Of a stretch of DNA of 64,000 bases, positions 46,739 to 58,200 are shown piece after piece. Under the pieces are notes generated by a model. It was not told where the DNA came from, did not search any database, and saw only the letters and a list, made by a program, of their open reading frames with translations. Made by a program: the position numbers and the translations under genes. Within the stretch, counting starts at the first letter, position 1, and each line of letters opens with the position of its first letter. Source of the stretch: Congeria kusceri (lineage: Eukaryota; Mollusca; Bivalvia; Myida; Dreissenidae); the NCBI GenBank assembly GCA_027627225.1, contig JAPFQT010000393.1:1-64000 (forward strand), in the 5' to 3' direction.

Positions 46739-46889
46739 GTTACGGAGTTTTTACAAAAAAAACATTTGCAAAAGGAGAGTTCCTCCTTGAATACACTGGG
46801 GATCGAATTGACAAGGATGAAGCAAACCGCAGAGAAGAAAACGGAAACAATTTTTTGTTTAGCTTCATGTTTCATGGGAAAATGCTATG
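46739..46889 (+). CDS. SET gene, exon 4 (SET domain, first half)
   Basis: Acceptor CTCTTAG, donor GTAAGT, phase 1-2. Codes GYGVFTKKTFAKGEFLLEYT, GDRIDKDEANRREE and FLFSFMFHGKMLW. G-x-G-V-F, the KGEFLLEY strand and DEANRRE are the N-terminal SET hallmarks of the KMT5A (SET8) type, which in vertebrates monomethylates H4 Lys20. The exon lies 270 bp from a SINE and shares its gene with several hAT elements, all intronic. Confidence 0.88.
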
Positions 46890-47129
46890 GTAAGTGCAAA
46901 TGAAAGGGGAGTTTAAATGTTCATTATAATGAGGGCTATTCCAGGAAAAAATATGATGGCAGGAAGGAACGCCTGTTCAAAAATGGATTACCACCAACAC
47001 AATTATAATTTCCGATACTGATTCCAAAGGTCAACATTACCAACATTACCAATCAGCCAATCAGAAAGTGTACGCAAATGAGCGAGTTGATCATGCTCTT
47101 TCATTGTCTAATTGCATATTCAGATCATG

Positions 47130-47400
47130 TCGAGCGGATCTGTGGTCTAGTGGAAACACTGGTACCAGAACTCGGGTGGCAGGTTTGATCCTCCGCTCAA
47201 CCCTAACCTACCTAAGACGTTAAACCGAGGTGCAGTGTACTAGGTGCTTCACACCGGGCGCTAAAAGACTCAGGGTCATCTCTGGAATGGGGCGTCTTCT
47301 GTATCCACAGTATTCCCCTTACCCAACTAACAAGTCTTCTGGGGGCGATGGCCATATGGGAAATTCCCAGTGCACTTGATAAAAATCTAATACACACACA
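47130..47400 (+). mobile_element. tRNA-derived SINE in a SET-gene intron
   Basis: tRNA-like head GAGCGGATCTGTGGTCTAGT with A box, then GGCAGGTTTGATCCTCCGCTC with B box. The body has CTAAGACGTTAAACCGAGG and GACTCAGGGTCATCTCTGG. The head-body spacing fits a SINE. The 3' end is not sharply defined. Confidence 0.65.
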
Positions 47401-48292
47401 GATCGTGTCAAAAATCACACTTTATTGATGTTAAAATATATAACTACTAATGTGTATCAATAGAGGAGGTATGCAATATGATAACTAGTTGTTACATGAT
47501 TTTTTATTTTATTTGGCTGAGGTAACATTTTAATGAAAGTTTGTGGTAGAAAAGTCCTTTTCGAAAGTGAAACTCTTAAAGTTTTTTTTTTAAATCAGCG
47601 TTCCTTTCCCTGTATTCATATTAAAAATAAGGATTTTGTTGTAAAAAACACATTTAGTTTGACTTGCTTTATGGCTTGCATACAATACTGAATAGATCTA
47701 CTAGTTTTGACCAAAATATGAAAGAAATTAATTTCTTTTCTCAAGCAAAAGTTGTTAAAAGAATATGAAATAGAAAAAAAGAGTAGAATAATAAAATCTC
47801 CAATGTTATTTTTGTGAATGTATCAGGAATATGTGTCAGTAAAGTTGTCACTAAAGAACAATATGTATAAATATTTCTTTTGAACAGTAAAACACAATTA
47901 TGTTTAGCACATACAAAATTGAGGCCGGTGAAATTTACAACTGGCTTGTAAATTTTTCCTCTTCGTAGGACAGTCTGGCCTGTAAATTGTGGCAGTCTTT
48001 CGCCATGTCTGTCATTTGTGTTGGCAGATTCAAATCAAGGTTTAGGTGTCTTGAGAGATATTTGCAAATTAGAAAAAAAATATATAACTAAATTACTTGA
48101 TAACAGTAGTAACTTACATTATTTGGCTCCTACCATACAATAATACATACAGTTTGTTTTATAAAAAAAAAAACCAGAAACTCTGACAAGAACAAGAAAA
48201 GTCAAGCTCACTGTTCTGTGACAGCTGTTGTTATATTAAAGTTATTTAAAATATAAGTAATATAAAAGCAACGTAATTTCTTACTGTTTAAG

Positions 48293-48503
48293 GGTTGATG
48301 CTTCTAGAACAACTAGAAACCACCTGGGTGGGTTGGTCAACGATGCAGCAGAAGGAACATTTAAATGCAATAGTAAAATGAAATTAATGATCTTCAATAA
48401 CTATCCACGTCTTTGTTTGTTCGCTGCCCGAAACATTGCTTCTGGAGAAGAGCTACGTTACGACTATGGGGATGATACAAACAATTTACCTTGGAGGAAT
48501 AAA
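48293..48503 (+). CDS. SET gene, exon 5 (SET domain, second half)
   Basis: Acceptor TTTAAG, donor GTAAGG, phase 2-0. Codes WVDASRTTRNHLGGLVNDAA, a variable loop, PRLCLFAARNIASGEELRYD and YGDDTNNLPWRNK. VDAS..T..LG.LVN and ELRYDYGD are C-terminal SET motifs. The usual Asn-His-Ser of the knot reads Asn-Asp-Ala; the Asn that contacts the cofactor is kept, so activity is possible but unproven. The exon ends with Trp-Arg, as KMT5A-like SET domains do. Confidence 0.88.
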
Positions 48504-48792
48504 GTAAGGACTATTTTGTATTTTGAAATATAAATGTTTCATTACAGACTTTTGCTATTTTCAGATGTGTTTTATGGGTTTAATTTGTATTAATGTTATG
48601 ATTTCCACACAAAAATCCAATCAAACTCTAAAATCAATACAGAAAGCAATTAAAATGTTAAACACAAAAACAAGAAGAAAACACTCATGAATTCATATAA
48701 TTTTACACTGACACCAACAAATGTCCGCTATATAAAACAAATATCTTCTCTCTGTAACGGATTGTTATTGTCTGGGCCCACATATTTTTAAG

Positions 48793-48820
48793 CACAGTTC
48801 ATCCACTCGAGGGCTGTTTT
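48793..48820 (+). CDS. Candidate linking exon between SET and acidic exons
   Basis: 28 bases with an acceptor TTTTTAAG and donor GTATGT, phase 0-1, exactly the change needed to join the SET exon (phase 0 end) to the first acidic exon (phase 1 start). It would read HSSSTRGLF. The donor is preceded by TTTT, which is weak. Confidence 0.2.
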
Positions 48821-48976
48821 GTATGTGTATTTACTATAAATATTTCAGCATAATCAGGAAAACGAAATAGGTAATGTTTTAGCAGTTTCATGTGTAACTG
48901 TTACATTGTGTAAATGATTAACGTTGTGTTAATAGTTAAGAAATAGAAAACCCCACTGAGGGCCCTATGGCATTAT

Positions 48977-49476
48977 AGTGACCAGCCAGGCAGCCCAAAA
49001 TTGTATCTTTTCGTCCTGAAAGTGTGTATTAATGAGTTTAACAGCACAACAACTTGACAAAAACGATTAAACTCTTTAAAGTACTCATCCAGAACATCTT
49101 CAAATGTTGAAGTCTTGTGTTTTTATAAAGTGTTAATATTTCAAATTTTAAATTGTTTTAAAAATAACGGTTTAAAAGTGCCTGCAACAGTGAAATACAA
49201 TAAATGCTACTGCACAGTGCAACTAAGCTCTGACTAACCCAGGCGGTGACGTCATTCATGAATATTTAGCATGTGCAGTCCATATAAAAAATAGTGACAG
49301 GTCCATATACTCTTGTTGCTTCTATCGCATTTTACCGAAACCAGTTATAGAGGATAAAGAAGGACAACTTTATAATCTTTGAGAAATAGTAAAATCTACC
49401 GAGGACGCTATGGTAAAGAGCTACCGGCTAGGCAGCTTTGGTCCATGTACACTTTGTGACTGCCTGGCTGGTCACT
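48977..49476. mobile_element. 500-bp element with perfect 17-bp TIRs
   Basis: AGTGACCAGCCAGGCAG (48977-48993) is exactly inverted at 49460-49476, enclosing 500 bp with no coding frame. No clear target duplication. Intronic, MITE-like, superfamily unknown. Confidence 0.7.
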
Positions 49477-50370
49477 TCAATTCCATTGGAGCTGAAATGG
49501 TTTTTTTTTTCCATATATTATAATGAACATTTTAACCAGGTGGATCATCATGTGTATAATAGTACAAATGGTTCAAGCAAGTTTCAGAATTTTTTTTGTC
49601 AAAAAACAAAATCCCGATTTGAAAATATTTAGGTACCAAAGTTCCTTGGTTGATACTGTAGCAAGTTTGTTCAAATTAGTTTGATCTGTAAAAAAAATGA
49701 CATGAGATTTTTTGTTTGATATAAATGCTGCTTACCTCATTGGTCCATGTACTAAAAATATTGGCCGGTTCATATAATTCTCTTCAATGCTATATGATTT
49801 TTACATACCGGTCATAAAGATAAAGAAGGTCAATGTATAACATTGTTACGTACGAGCATTAAATGTATGTTTTCGGTTCATTATCCATGTAGTGTTGACA
49901 AGAAAAAAAGTTGTATAAATCAATTCAAATGCCTTTCTATTTGTTCCTAATAGATTAAAATTTGTGATTAGGTGGGCCATGTTGGGTTAAGCTAAACTAA
50001 ACAGAAAATCATTTTATTAAAAAAAGACCCTGTTTATTCTAGATGTAAAATTGTTATGCTATAATAGCGACCCTTTTGCTGTTGTTAGGGAAAACACTAG
50101 GGCTCAACACATTATTAAGACCTCTGTGAAAAAAACAAAGCGAAACAACAAATGTCTTTAAAAAATTAAAATTAATATGGAGATGTTATGCTCTAAAGTA
50201 AAGTACATGAGGACCAAAATAATTGTTTGTGTGACTTCCCAGACCCCATAATACACTTTACATGCTCTTAGCGTTACAAATAAAGTTTGCATGCTATGCC
50301 AATGAAGTAAAGTAACGTGAACACCATTTCAGTCGTACAAGACGTCTTTTACTTAATATTTCAATTGCAG
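49477..50370. other. Intron without recognisable content
   Basis: AT-rich, no repeat or exon supported. Confidence 0.4.
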
Positions 50371-50450
50371 GATGATGTTAAGACATTATAAAAATAGAAT
50401 TTACTGGAGAAAAGGATAATAAATCAAAAATAAATACAAAAAATGTCACC
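50371..50450 (+). CDS. SET gene, alternative terminal exon
   Basis: Acceptor TTTCAATTGCAG, then DDVKTL and TAA (stop at 50389-50391) in phase 0, exactly the phase left by the SET exon. AATAAA follows at 50418-50423. This would finish a SET-only protein of about 186 residues, the size of small KMT5A-like proteins. Confidence 0.45.
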
Positions 50451-50515
50451 ACAAACCTTCTAGTTTTTATTTATGCTTAATATGTTTTATGTGACAATGT
50501 GTTTATCCTTCTCAG

Positions 50516-52273
50516 ATGATGATGATGATGATGATGACCCTTTCGATGTCGAGAAAGAGAGGGCTACTTCCATGTTCACAAACAAGACAATAGGTACCAT
50601 TAAACTATTTTAATGTGTGTGTTATCATTAATGATGGCTGTAGACTGTATTAACAAATTAGTGTTTAATTATGGTTATGTTATTTTATTCAAAAATGTGT
50701 ATTTCCTTTTCAGACGATGACGAGGATGAGGATGACGGGGACAATGATGATGACGATGACGGGGACGATGATGATGACCCCCCTTTGGATTTCGAGAAAG
50801 ATGGGGCAACCTCCATCGTACCAAATATGACAGCAGGTATTATTTAACTGTTATTGGTTGTTTGTTTTTAAACATTTTGCACTACACTGTATTCACAAAT
50901 TCCTGTTTATTTATGCCTGAATAATTTTATTCAAAATTGTGTATTTCCTTTTCAGACGAGGATGACGATGACGGGGACAGTGATGGTGACGGGGACAATG
51001 ATGATGACCCCCCTTTGGATTTCGAGAAAGATGGGGCTACCTCCATCGTACCAAACAAGACAGCAGGTATTATTTAACTGTTATCAGTTGTTTGTTTTTA
51101 AACATTTGGCACTACACTGTATTCACAAATTCCTTTCTATTTATGGTTATATAATTTTGTGCTAAATTGTGTATTTCCTTTTCAGGCGACGATGATGATG
51201 GTGACCATGATGCTGATGATGGCGATGACGGGGACATTGATTATGATGATTACGGGGACGATGATGATGATATTGACAATGATGATGGCCCCCCTTTGGA
51301 TGTTGAGAAATATGGGGCTACCTCCATCATACCAAACAAGACAGCAGGTATTATTTAACTGTTATAGGTTGTTTGTTTTTAAACATTTGGCACTACACTG
51401 TATTCACAAATTCCTTTCTATTTATGGTTATATAATTTTATACAAAATTGTGTATTTCCTTTTCAGGCAACGATGATGATGGTGACCATGATGCTGATGA
51501 TGGCGATGACGGGGGCATTGTTTATGATGATGAAGATGATGGGGACGATGATGATGATATTGACAATGATGATGGCCCCCCTTTGGATGTTGAGAAATAT
51601 GGGGCTACCTCCATCGTACCAAACAAGACAGCAGGTATTATTTAACTGTTATACATATAGGTTGTTTGTTTTTAAACATTTGGCACTACACTGTATTCAC
51701 AAATTCCTTTCTATTTATGGTTATATAATTTTATACAAAATTGTGTATTTCCTTTTCAGGCGACGATGATGATGGTGACCATGATGCTGATGATGGCGAT
51801 GACGGGGACATTGTTTATGATGATGACGATGATGGGGACGATGATGATGATATTGACAATGATGATGGCCCCCCTTTGGATGTTGAGAAATATGGGGCTA
51901 CCTCCATCGTACCAAACAAGACAGCAGGTATTATTTAACTGTTATCGGTTGTTTGTTTTTAAACATTTGGCACTAGACTGTATTCACAAATGAGCTTAAA
52001 AAAACAAAAGGTCTCTGTCGGAAGGTCCCAATCATTTTGAATCCTTTGCAGGAGGTTTGTATAATTTGGTGCACATTTCTAAAAATAATATGATGTGAAG
52101 AGCACACAAAGATGTGTTATTGTCTTAAACACAACAAACCTTTTTGTGTTCAGTTATGCATATAAATTTATGCAAAAATTTGTTTTTTATAGATGATGAT
52201 GATGATGATGATGATGATGCTTCGAATGTCGAAAAAGAGAGGGCTACCTCCATGTTAGCAAACAAGACAGCAG
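50516..52273 (+). CDS. Seven tandem Asp-rich phase 1-1 exons
   Basis: Exons of 78, 123, 111, 162, 168, 168 and 81 bases, each starting with a Gly/Asp-Asp run and ending in a motif like PPLDVEKYGATSIVPNKTA. All are phase 1-1, so units can be gained, lost or skipped without a frameshift. The introns are also repeated; 51186-51930 holds three units of 281-293 bp that are nearly identical including intron. The product is a long acidic, likely unstructured linker, as often seen in histone-binding proteins. Frames rich in Met over the same DNA are out-of-phase artefacts. Confidence 0.82.
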
Positions 52274-55200
52274 GTATTATTGAACATTTTTTTCTGGATT
52301 TAAATAAGGCTATTATGTTTTAGGCATCATTCATCATTTCATCGTTAAAATTTATTTTTCACTTGTGTGTTTTGTGATAATTCTGGGCTAAGTGTGAGTT
52401 TAGGCTATCCATAAAACCGGTTTAAACCCCAAATACTTTGCATTGACTGTTCCAAGACGGTGACCCCAGCTTTAATAAATGTTCATGTTTAATGTTTTGT
52501 TGTATGTATTTTCTTGTATCGTCGAGGCAATTGGTCACTAGCTTTAAATGAAAGACTACCAGAAGTTCCCCCCAAAAAATAATATTTTTGGAGTTTCATT
52601 TTTCCTCATAGTTAGCTATGCGGATTTTTTCTAAGGCTCAAAAAGTTTCAGAGTGCTGTTGAATATAGTTGTAGAAAATAGAAGGGTTATTTACCCTACT
52701 CCCAGTTTTAATCAAACCCCTTTTATCCATGATGTAGATATTGAATGAGAATTCATCGCTCATCGTGTTTGTCTCATTTTTGGTCAAGAAACTACTTATT
52801 AATCCACCGTCGCAAAGCGGGAGGGGTATTTTAAGAATGCCCGTTGTCCGTCCATCCGTCAGTCTGTCCCTAACACTTTTGTGTCCGCTCCATATCTCCT
52901 ATACCCTTTGACAGATTTCCATGAAACTTGCCTTAAGGGCATTAAGACAATGTGCAGAAGGCATTAGTCAGTTATGCCTGCTCATGGTCAAGGTCGTACT
53001 TCAAGGTAAAAGGTTTGAGCCTCCATTTTCGTGTCCGCTACATACCGTTTGAAGGATTTTTATGAAACTTACTACAAATGTTAAGGGCATAGAACCAATG
53101 TGCATAAGGCATGATTCAGTCATGTTGGCTCAAGGTGAAGGTCATACTTCAAGGTCAAAGGTTTGAACCTCAATTGTCGTGTCGGCTCTGTTTGTCTTAT
53201 TACCTTTAAAGGATTTTCATGAAACTTGGCTGAAATGTTAATTTCGTTGAGACAATGTGCAGACGGCATGAGTCAGACAGCTGGCCCAATTTCAAGGTCA
53301 AGAGTTACAGCCTTTATTTTTGTGTCCTCCATGTTTCTATACCAATTAAAGGATTTTAATGACACTTGGCTAAAATGTGTAGAAAATTCAGACAATGTGC
53401 AGAAGGCACAAGTCAGTTATGCCAACTCAAGGTCAAGGTCATACTTTACGGTCAAAAGTTTGAATCTCCATTGTCGTGTCCGCTCAATATCTCTTATACC
53501 CTTTGAAGGGTTTTCATGAAATTTTGTTACAATGTTAAGGTCATTGAGATGATGTGCAGAAGGCATGAGTCAGTTACGCCGGCTCAAGGTCAATGTCACA
53601 GTTGAAGAACACTAATTTACCCTTCATTGCTTTCGTATATGATTCATATCTCCTATACCCATTGAAGGATTGTCATGAAAAGTTTGTCATTTATAAGATG
53701 TTCTGAAGTCATAAGTCACCACTTTAGTGTAAAAGAATGTCAGCCGGTGATGTAGTTGCCTCTTCGACTGCCTTGTTACCATGAAAGAAGTGAGTGGCCT
53801 GTACAAAATAGCTAGTTGTTTGATTAGATATTTACTCACAGCAATAATAAATGGTATCATTTTTCAGGTTATGCAGGAAAATGTGTCATCAACATACTGT
53901 TTTCAGGAATGTCAGTTAATTTGGTGAGTCTTCAGAATTTTCATTTTACTTTTACCAGTTTTTAGTCCCCTAACGGTTTCACCATTGCAGGCATTTCCAC
54001 AGGGCTTTTAAGCACAGTGGCACCCCTGTGCCTGAATTTCCAAAGAAGGGTACCCCAGTGCCTGAATTTTTAATTCAGGAACACCCCTGTACCTAAATTT
54101 CCAATTATTATCTGTGTATGTGCTTTTTAGCTCACCTAAGCACAACGTGCTCATTGTGAGCTTTTAGGATCACCTTTTGTCCGTCGTGAATCGTGCGTCG
54201 TGCGTCGTCAACATTTACCGTGTTAACACTCTAGAGGCCACATTTATTGTCCGATCTTCATGAAACTTGGTCAGAACATTTGTCCCAATGATATCTCGGC
54301 CGAGTTCGAAACTGGGTCACGTGAGGTCAAAAACTAGGTCACTAGGTCAAATTAAAGAAAAAGCTTGTTAACACTAGAAGTCACATTTTTAGTCCATTCT
54401 TCATGAAACTTGGTTAGAACATTTGTTCTCATGATGTCTCAGCTGATTTCGAAAATGGTTCCGGTCTGTTGAAAAACATGGCCGCCAGGGGGCGGGGCAG
54501 TTTTCCTTATATGGCTATAGTGAAACCTCGTTAACACTCTATAGGCCACATTTATTGTCCAATCCTCATGAAACTTGGTCAGAACATTTGTCCCACTGAA
54601 ATCTCGGCCAAGTTCGAAAATGGTTCCGGTCTGTTGAAAAACATTGCCCCCAGGGGGCGGGGCAGTTTTCCTTATATGGCTATAGTGAAACCTCGTTAAC
54701 ACTCTATAGGCCACATTTATTGTCTAATCTTCATGAAACTTTGTCAGAACATTTGTCCAAATGAAATCTCAGCCAAATTCGAAAATGGTTCCGGTCTGTT
54801 GAAAAACATGGCCGCCAGGGGGCGGGGCAGTTTTCCTTATATGGCTATAGTAAAACCTCGTTAACACTCTATAGGCCACATTTATTGTGCAATCTTCATG
54901 AAACTAAGTCAGAACATTTGTTCTAATAATATCTCGGCCAAGTTCGAAAATGGTTCCGGTCTGTTGAAAAACATGGCCGCCAGGGGGCGGGGCAGTTTTC
55001 CTTATATGGCTATAGTGAAACCTTGTTAACACTCTATAGGCCACATTTATTGTCCAATTTTCATGAAACATGGTCAGAACATTTGTTCTAATGATATCTC
55101 GGCCAAGTCCGAAAATGGTTCCGGTCTGTTGAAAAACACGGCCGCCAGTGGGCGGGGCAGTTTTCCTTATATGGCTGTAGTGAAACCTTGTTAACACTCT

Positions 55201-58200
55201 ATAGGCCACATTTGTTGTCCAATCTTCATGGAACTTTTTCAGAACATTTGTTCCAATGAAATCTCGGTTGAGTTCGAAACTGGGTCACGCGAGGCAAAAA
55301 CCAGGTCATTAGGTGAAATAAAAAAAAATTGAAGACCCCTCTGATATATTTTAATGAAGCTTAATATGTAGATACATGTACCTAATATCAAGACCTTGCA
55401 TTATGTTTGTGTTGGGTGGGGTCAAGGTCACAGTTACTAAAAGTTATTCCTCAATAACTTGAAAACCTTTCTAGATATTTTAATGAAACTTCATACATAG
55501 ATATCAGGTGAGCGACCTAGGGACATCATGGCCCTCTTGTTTAGCTCTGGAGTAATGTAGAAATTAATATGGGACACATTCAATTAAGAAAAAAGTAGAA
55601 CCCATTGCCAACTGTGGGTCTATGCCCCTGTGCCTTAACAAAATCCTGGGGAAAGGCCTGCATTGGTGACAGCAAGAATGAATAAACTCTAGATTTATAT
55701 TCACCAGCTTTTTAACTAATGCACATGGGTATTTTGGTGAAGTTGTGGTTGGTGACATCAGTAACCAGGCTGGCTAGCTCAGTTGGTAGAGGACTGGACT
55801 ACAAATCTGAAGATTGCAGGTTTTATCCCTGGCCTGGCCACATAACTTGTGTGGTGATTGGTCATGAAGTTCTTTCTACGGCCATTCTCCCCCTACCTCT
55901 GATTCAAGGAGGGCAGTTGTCAGTTACTTGCATAAGTATGTGCGCTTAGTACAGTTAAACCAGCTACCCCTGGAAAAGTGTGAGTTGGTTAGCTGACCAC
56001 CATGATGTGACTGAAATACTGTTGAAACGGCAAAAAATTCAACAAAACAAACAAACAAACAGACAACATAAGAGTTTTGTGATAATCTGTATAATATGGA
56101 GACATCTATGTCGTATAGGCACACATCAGTTTTCACTATGAAATAATTTAAATGAAAATAAATGTTTGCAAAAATAAGTGTATATTAATATATGTGTGTG
56201 TGAAATCCTAAGCATATTATTATCAAATTGTCCTTACATGAGTATGTTCTGTCAGTGTGCTTCTTATGCTTTATACAAGTATTGAGCAATTTCTTGTATC
56301 TATTTTTAAGGGATTTTTCAAGATTTTTCGAACCTGCAAGCTTGTAACGAGCGCAGAAGAGGCTGATATTCTCGTTCTTCCAGCATGTAAGGCAAATCAC
56401 AAATACATCATATGTATAAGAAATATAATGGCTATACAGTTATCAATATATTTATAAATGTTTAATTATAACCAGTGTCATATCCAGTAGGAGTATTATC
56501 ATGCCTGTTGCTCAATGACATGTAATATAGCAAACTTTCATTGCCGGTATTTAACAATTAAAGGGTATCACATTCAACATTTAAACATAATCATGTAGTG
56601 TTTTGTCGAAAAATGTTCACAAAAATCGGAAACGTTTAAGCAGAATTTTAAAGTCACTATCAATGGAATACATTTAAATATGTGATGTTCATTAAATTAT
56701 TTAACAGTTGAAAAAATTAATTCATTTGAACGTTGTGAGTCGTTTTCATGATTACATGTATTACTTGCAACATTTTCATCAACAATTTTACTACCAGTTA
56801 ACCCATTAAGTCTTAAATATAATCTGCAGAAATATATCATCTCTACAGTAAATCTGAAACATTCCACATGTGTAGGCATAAGTGTGCAAGAGGAAATTTA
56901 CAGTTTTTTTTTTTTAATTAATTATTATTACCTCGTAATTGAAGAGAGAGGGGTATACTGGAGTCACTCTGTCAGTCGGTTTGTTGGTCGATAGGTCAGT
57001 CCACATTAAATGTTATAACTTTATGGAGTGAACTTACTCCACATTTATGCGTCATAACCATGAAGTTTGCAAGAAACAACTCATACCCAGTGATCTACAT
57101 ATTACTTTGTTATTTGCCCTTAAGCAAAGACATGGGCAGTGATCTGTCCGCATACAATGTCACAAGTTGAATAAGCGTTGCAAGGTTACTAGTGACAAAT
57201 CTATAGATTCCATTAACAAAATTTGACAGGATTAAAATAAGCTGAAATGCTTATATTTGTACCTTTTATGCATTTGCAATCATACAATCAGTGTTACCCT
57301 GGAAATGTTTCATTTAATCCTTTACAAACAAATGTTGACATTAGACAGTTTGCCTGTCACATGATGTCAACTTAGCCATTGCTGTGATCTTTGGCAGCAC
57401 AACAAGATCAGTTCCTTTATTTTTGGTTTTCAGCAGGAAATGGACACACTAAACATTCAACAATGAAACTATTCCAGTGCCTTGTTGGCAGAGAGAAATC
57501 TATTGTCAGTGCAAAGTGGGTGACAGACTCTATTGCAACAGGTTGCTTGCAAGAGCTGGTAAGAGTACAATAAAAATAAACTTAATTTTACTGCCCCCCC
57601 CCCCCCACTCGCCACATTATTAAGTGATTGATGAGCTATTATAGAGGTACTGTCCTGTGTATTCCATCATATATAATCATGTTATAGCTTGTGTGGAAAA
57701 TAACTTACGATTTTTTGTGCAAACATGAAACAAAAGTTTTCAAGCAAGGTTATGGTTGGTTGTAAACCCGCATTTAATTAATTCATGCCCCATAACCAGT
57801 GGAAGAATGCAGATGTGATCAGACTAGAAACACAGGACTGTTTTAATTTATTCAGTCAATATTCAGGCCGGTCAAATGGTTATTATGGTTTTCTTGTTTC
57901 TTTATTATTGCACAGGATGAAAGATATGCTGTGAAGAGTGCAGTAACATATGGCGAGTGGTCTGCGTATGAGAATTATGATCCTTTCGAATTCAAATTCC
58001 TTGGAAGTGATTGGATTGAAACTAAAGAAGGTAACTAATGGAATTTCAGTTAAAGAATGTCAATTAGCTCATCATTTATACCCCACTTGTTCACACACTG
58101 TTCCCACTTGTTCACATACTGTCCTCACTTGTTCACACACTGAACCCACTTGTTCGAGCACTGTCCCCACTTGTTCACACACTGAATTCACTTGTTCACA

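Noticed and set aside
51159..51993. Met-rich frames over the acidic exons
   Set aside because: They are the shifted reading of GAT runs as ATG; splice phases support only the Asp frame.
54439..55209. Minus-strand repeated frames with TAPPPGG motifs
   Set aside because: They follow the exact 165-bp (3 x 55) units of an intronic F1 repeat.
57593..57607. Run of about 14 C
   Set aside because: Simple homopolymer in an intron; noted only as a likely sequencing-error spot.
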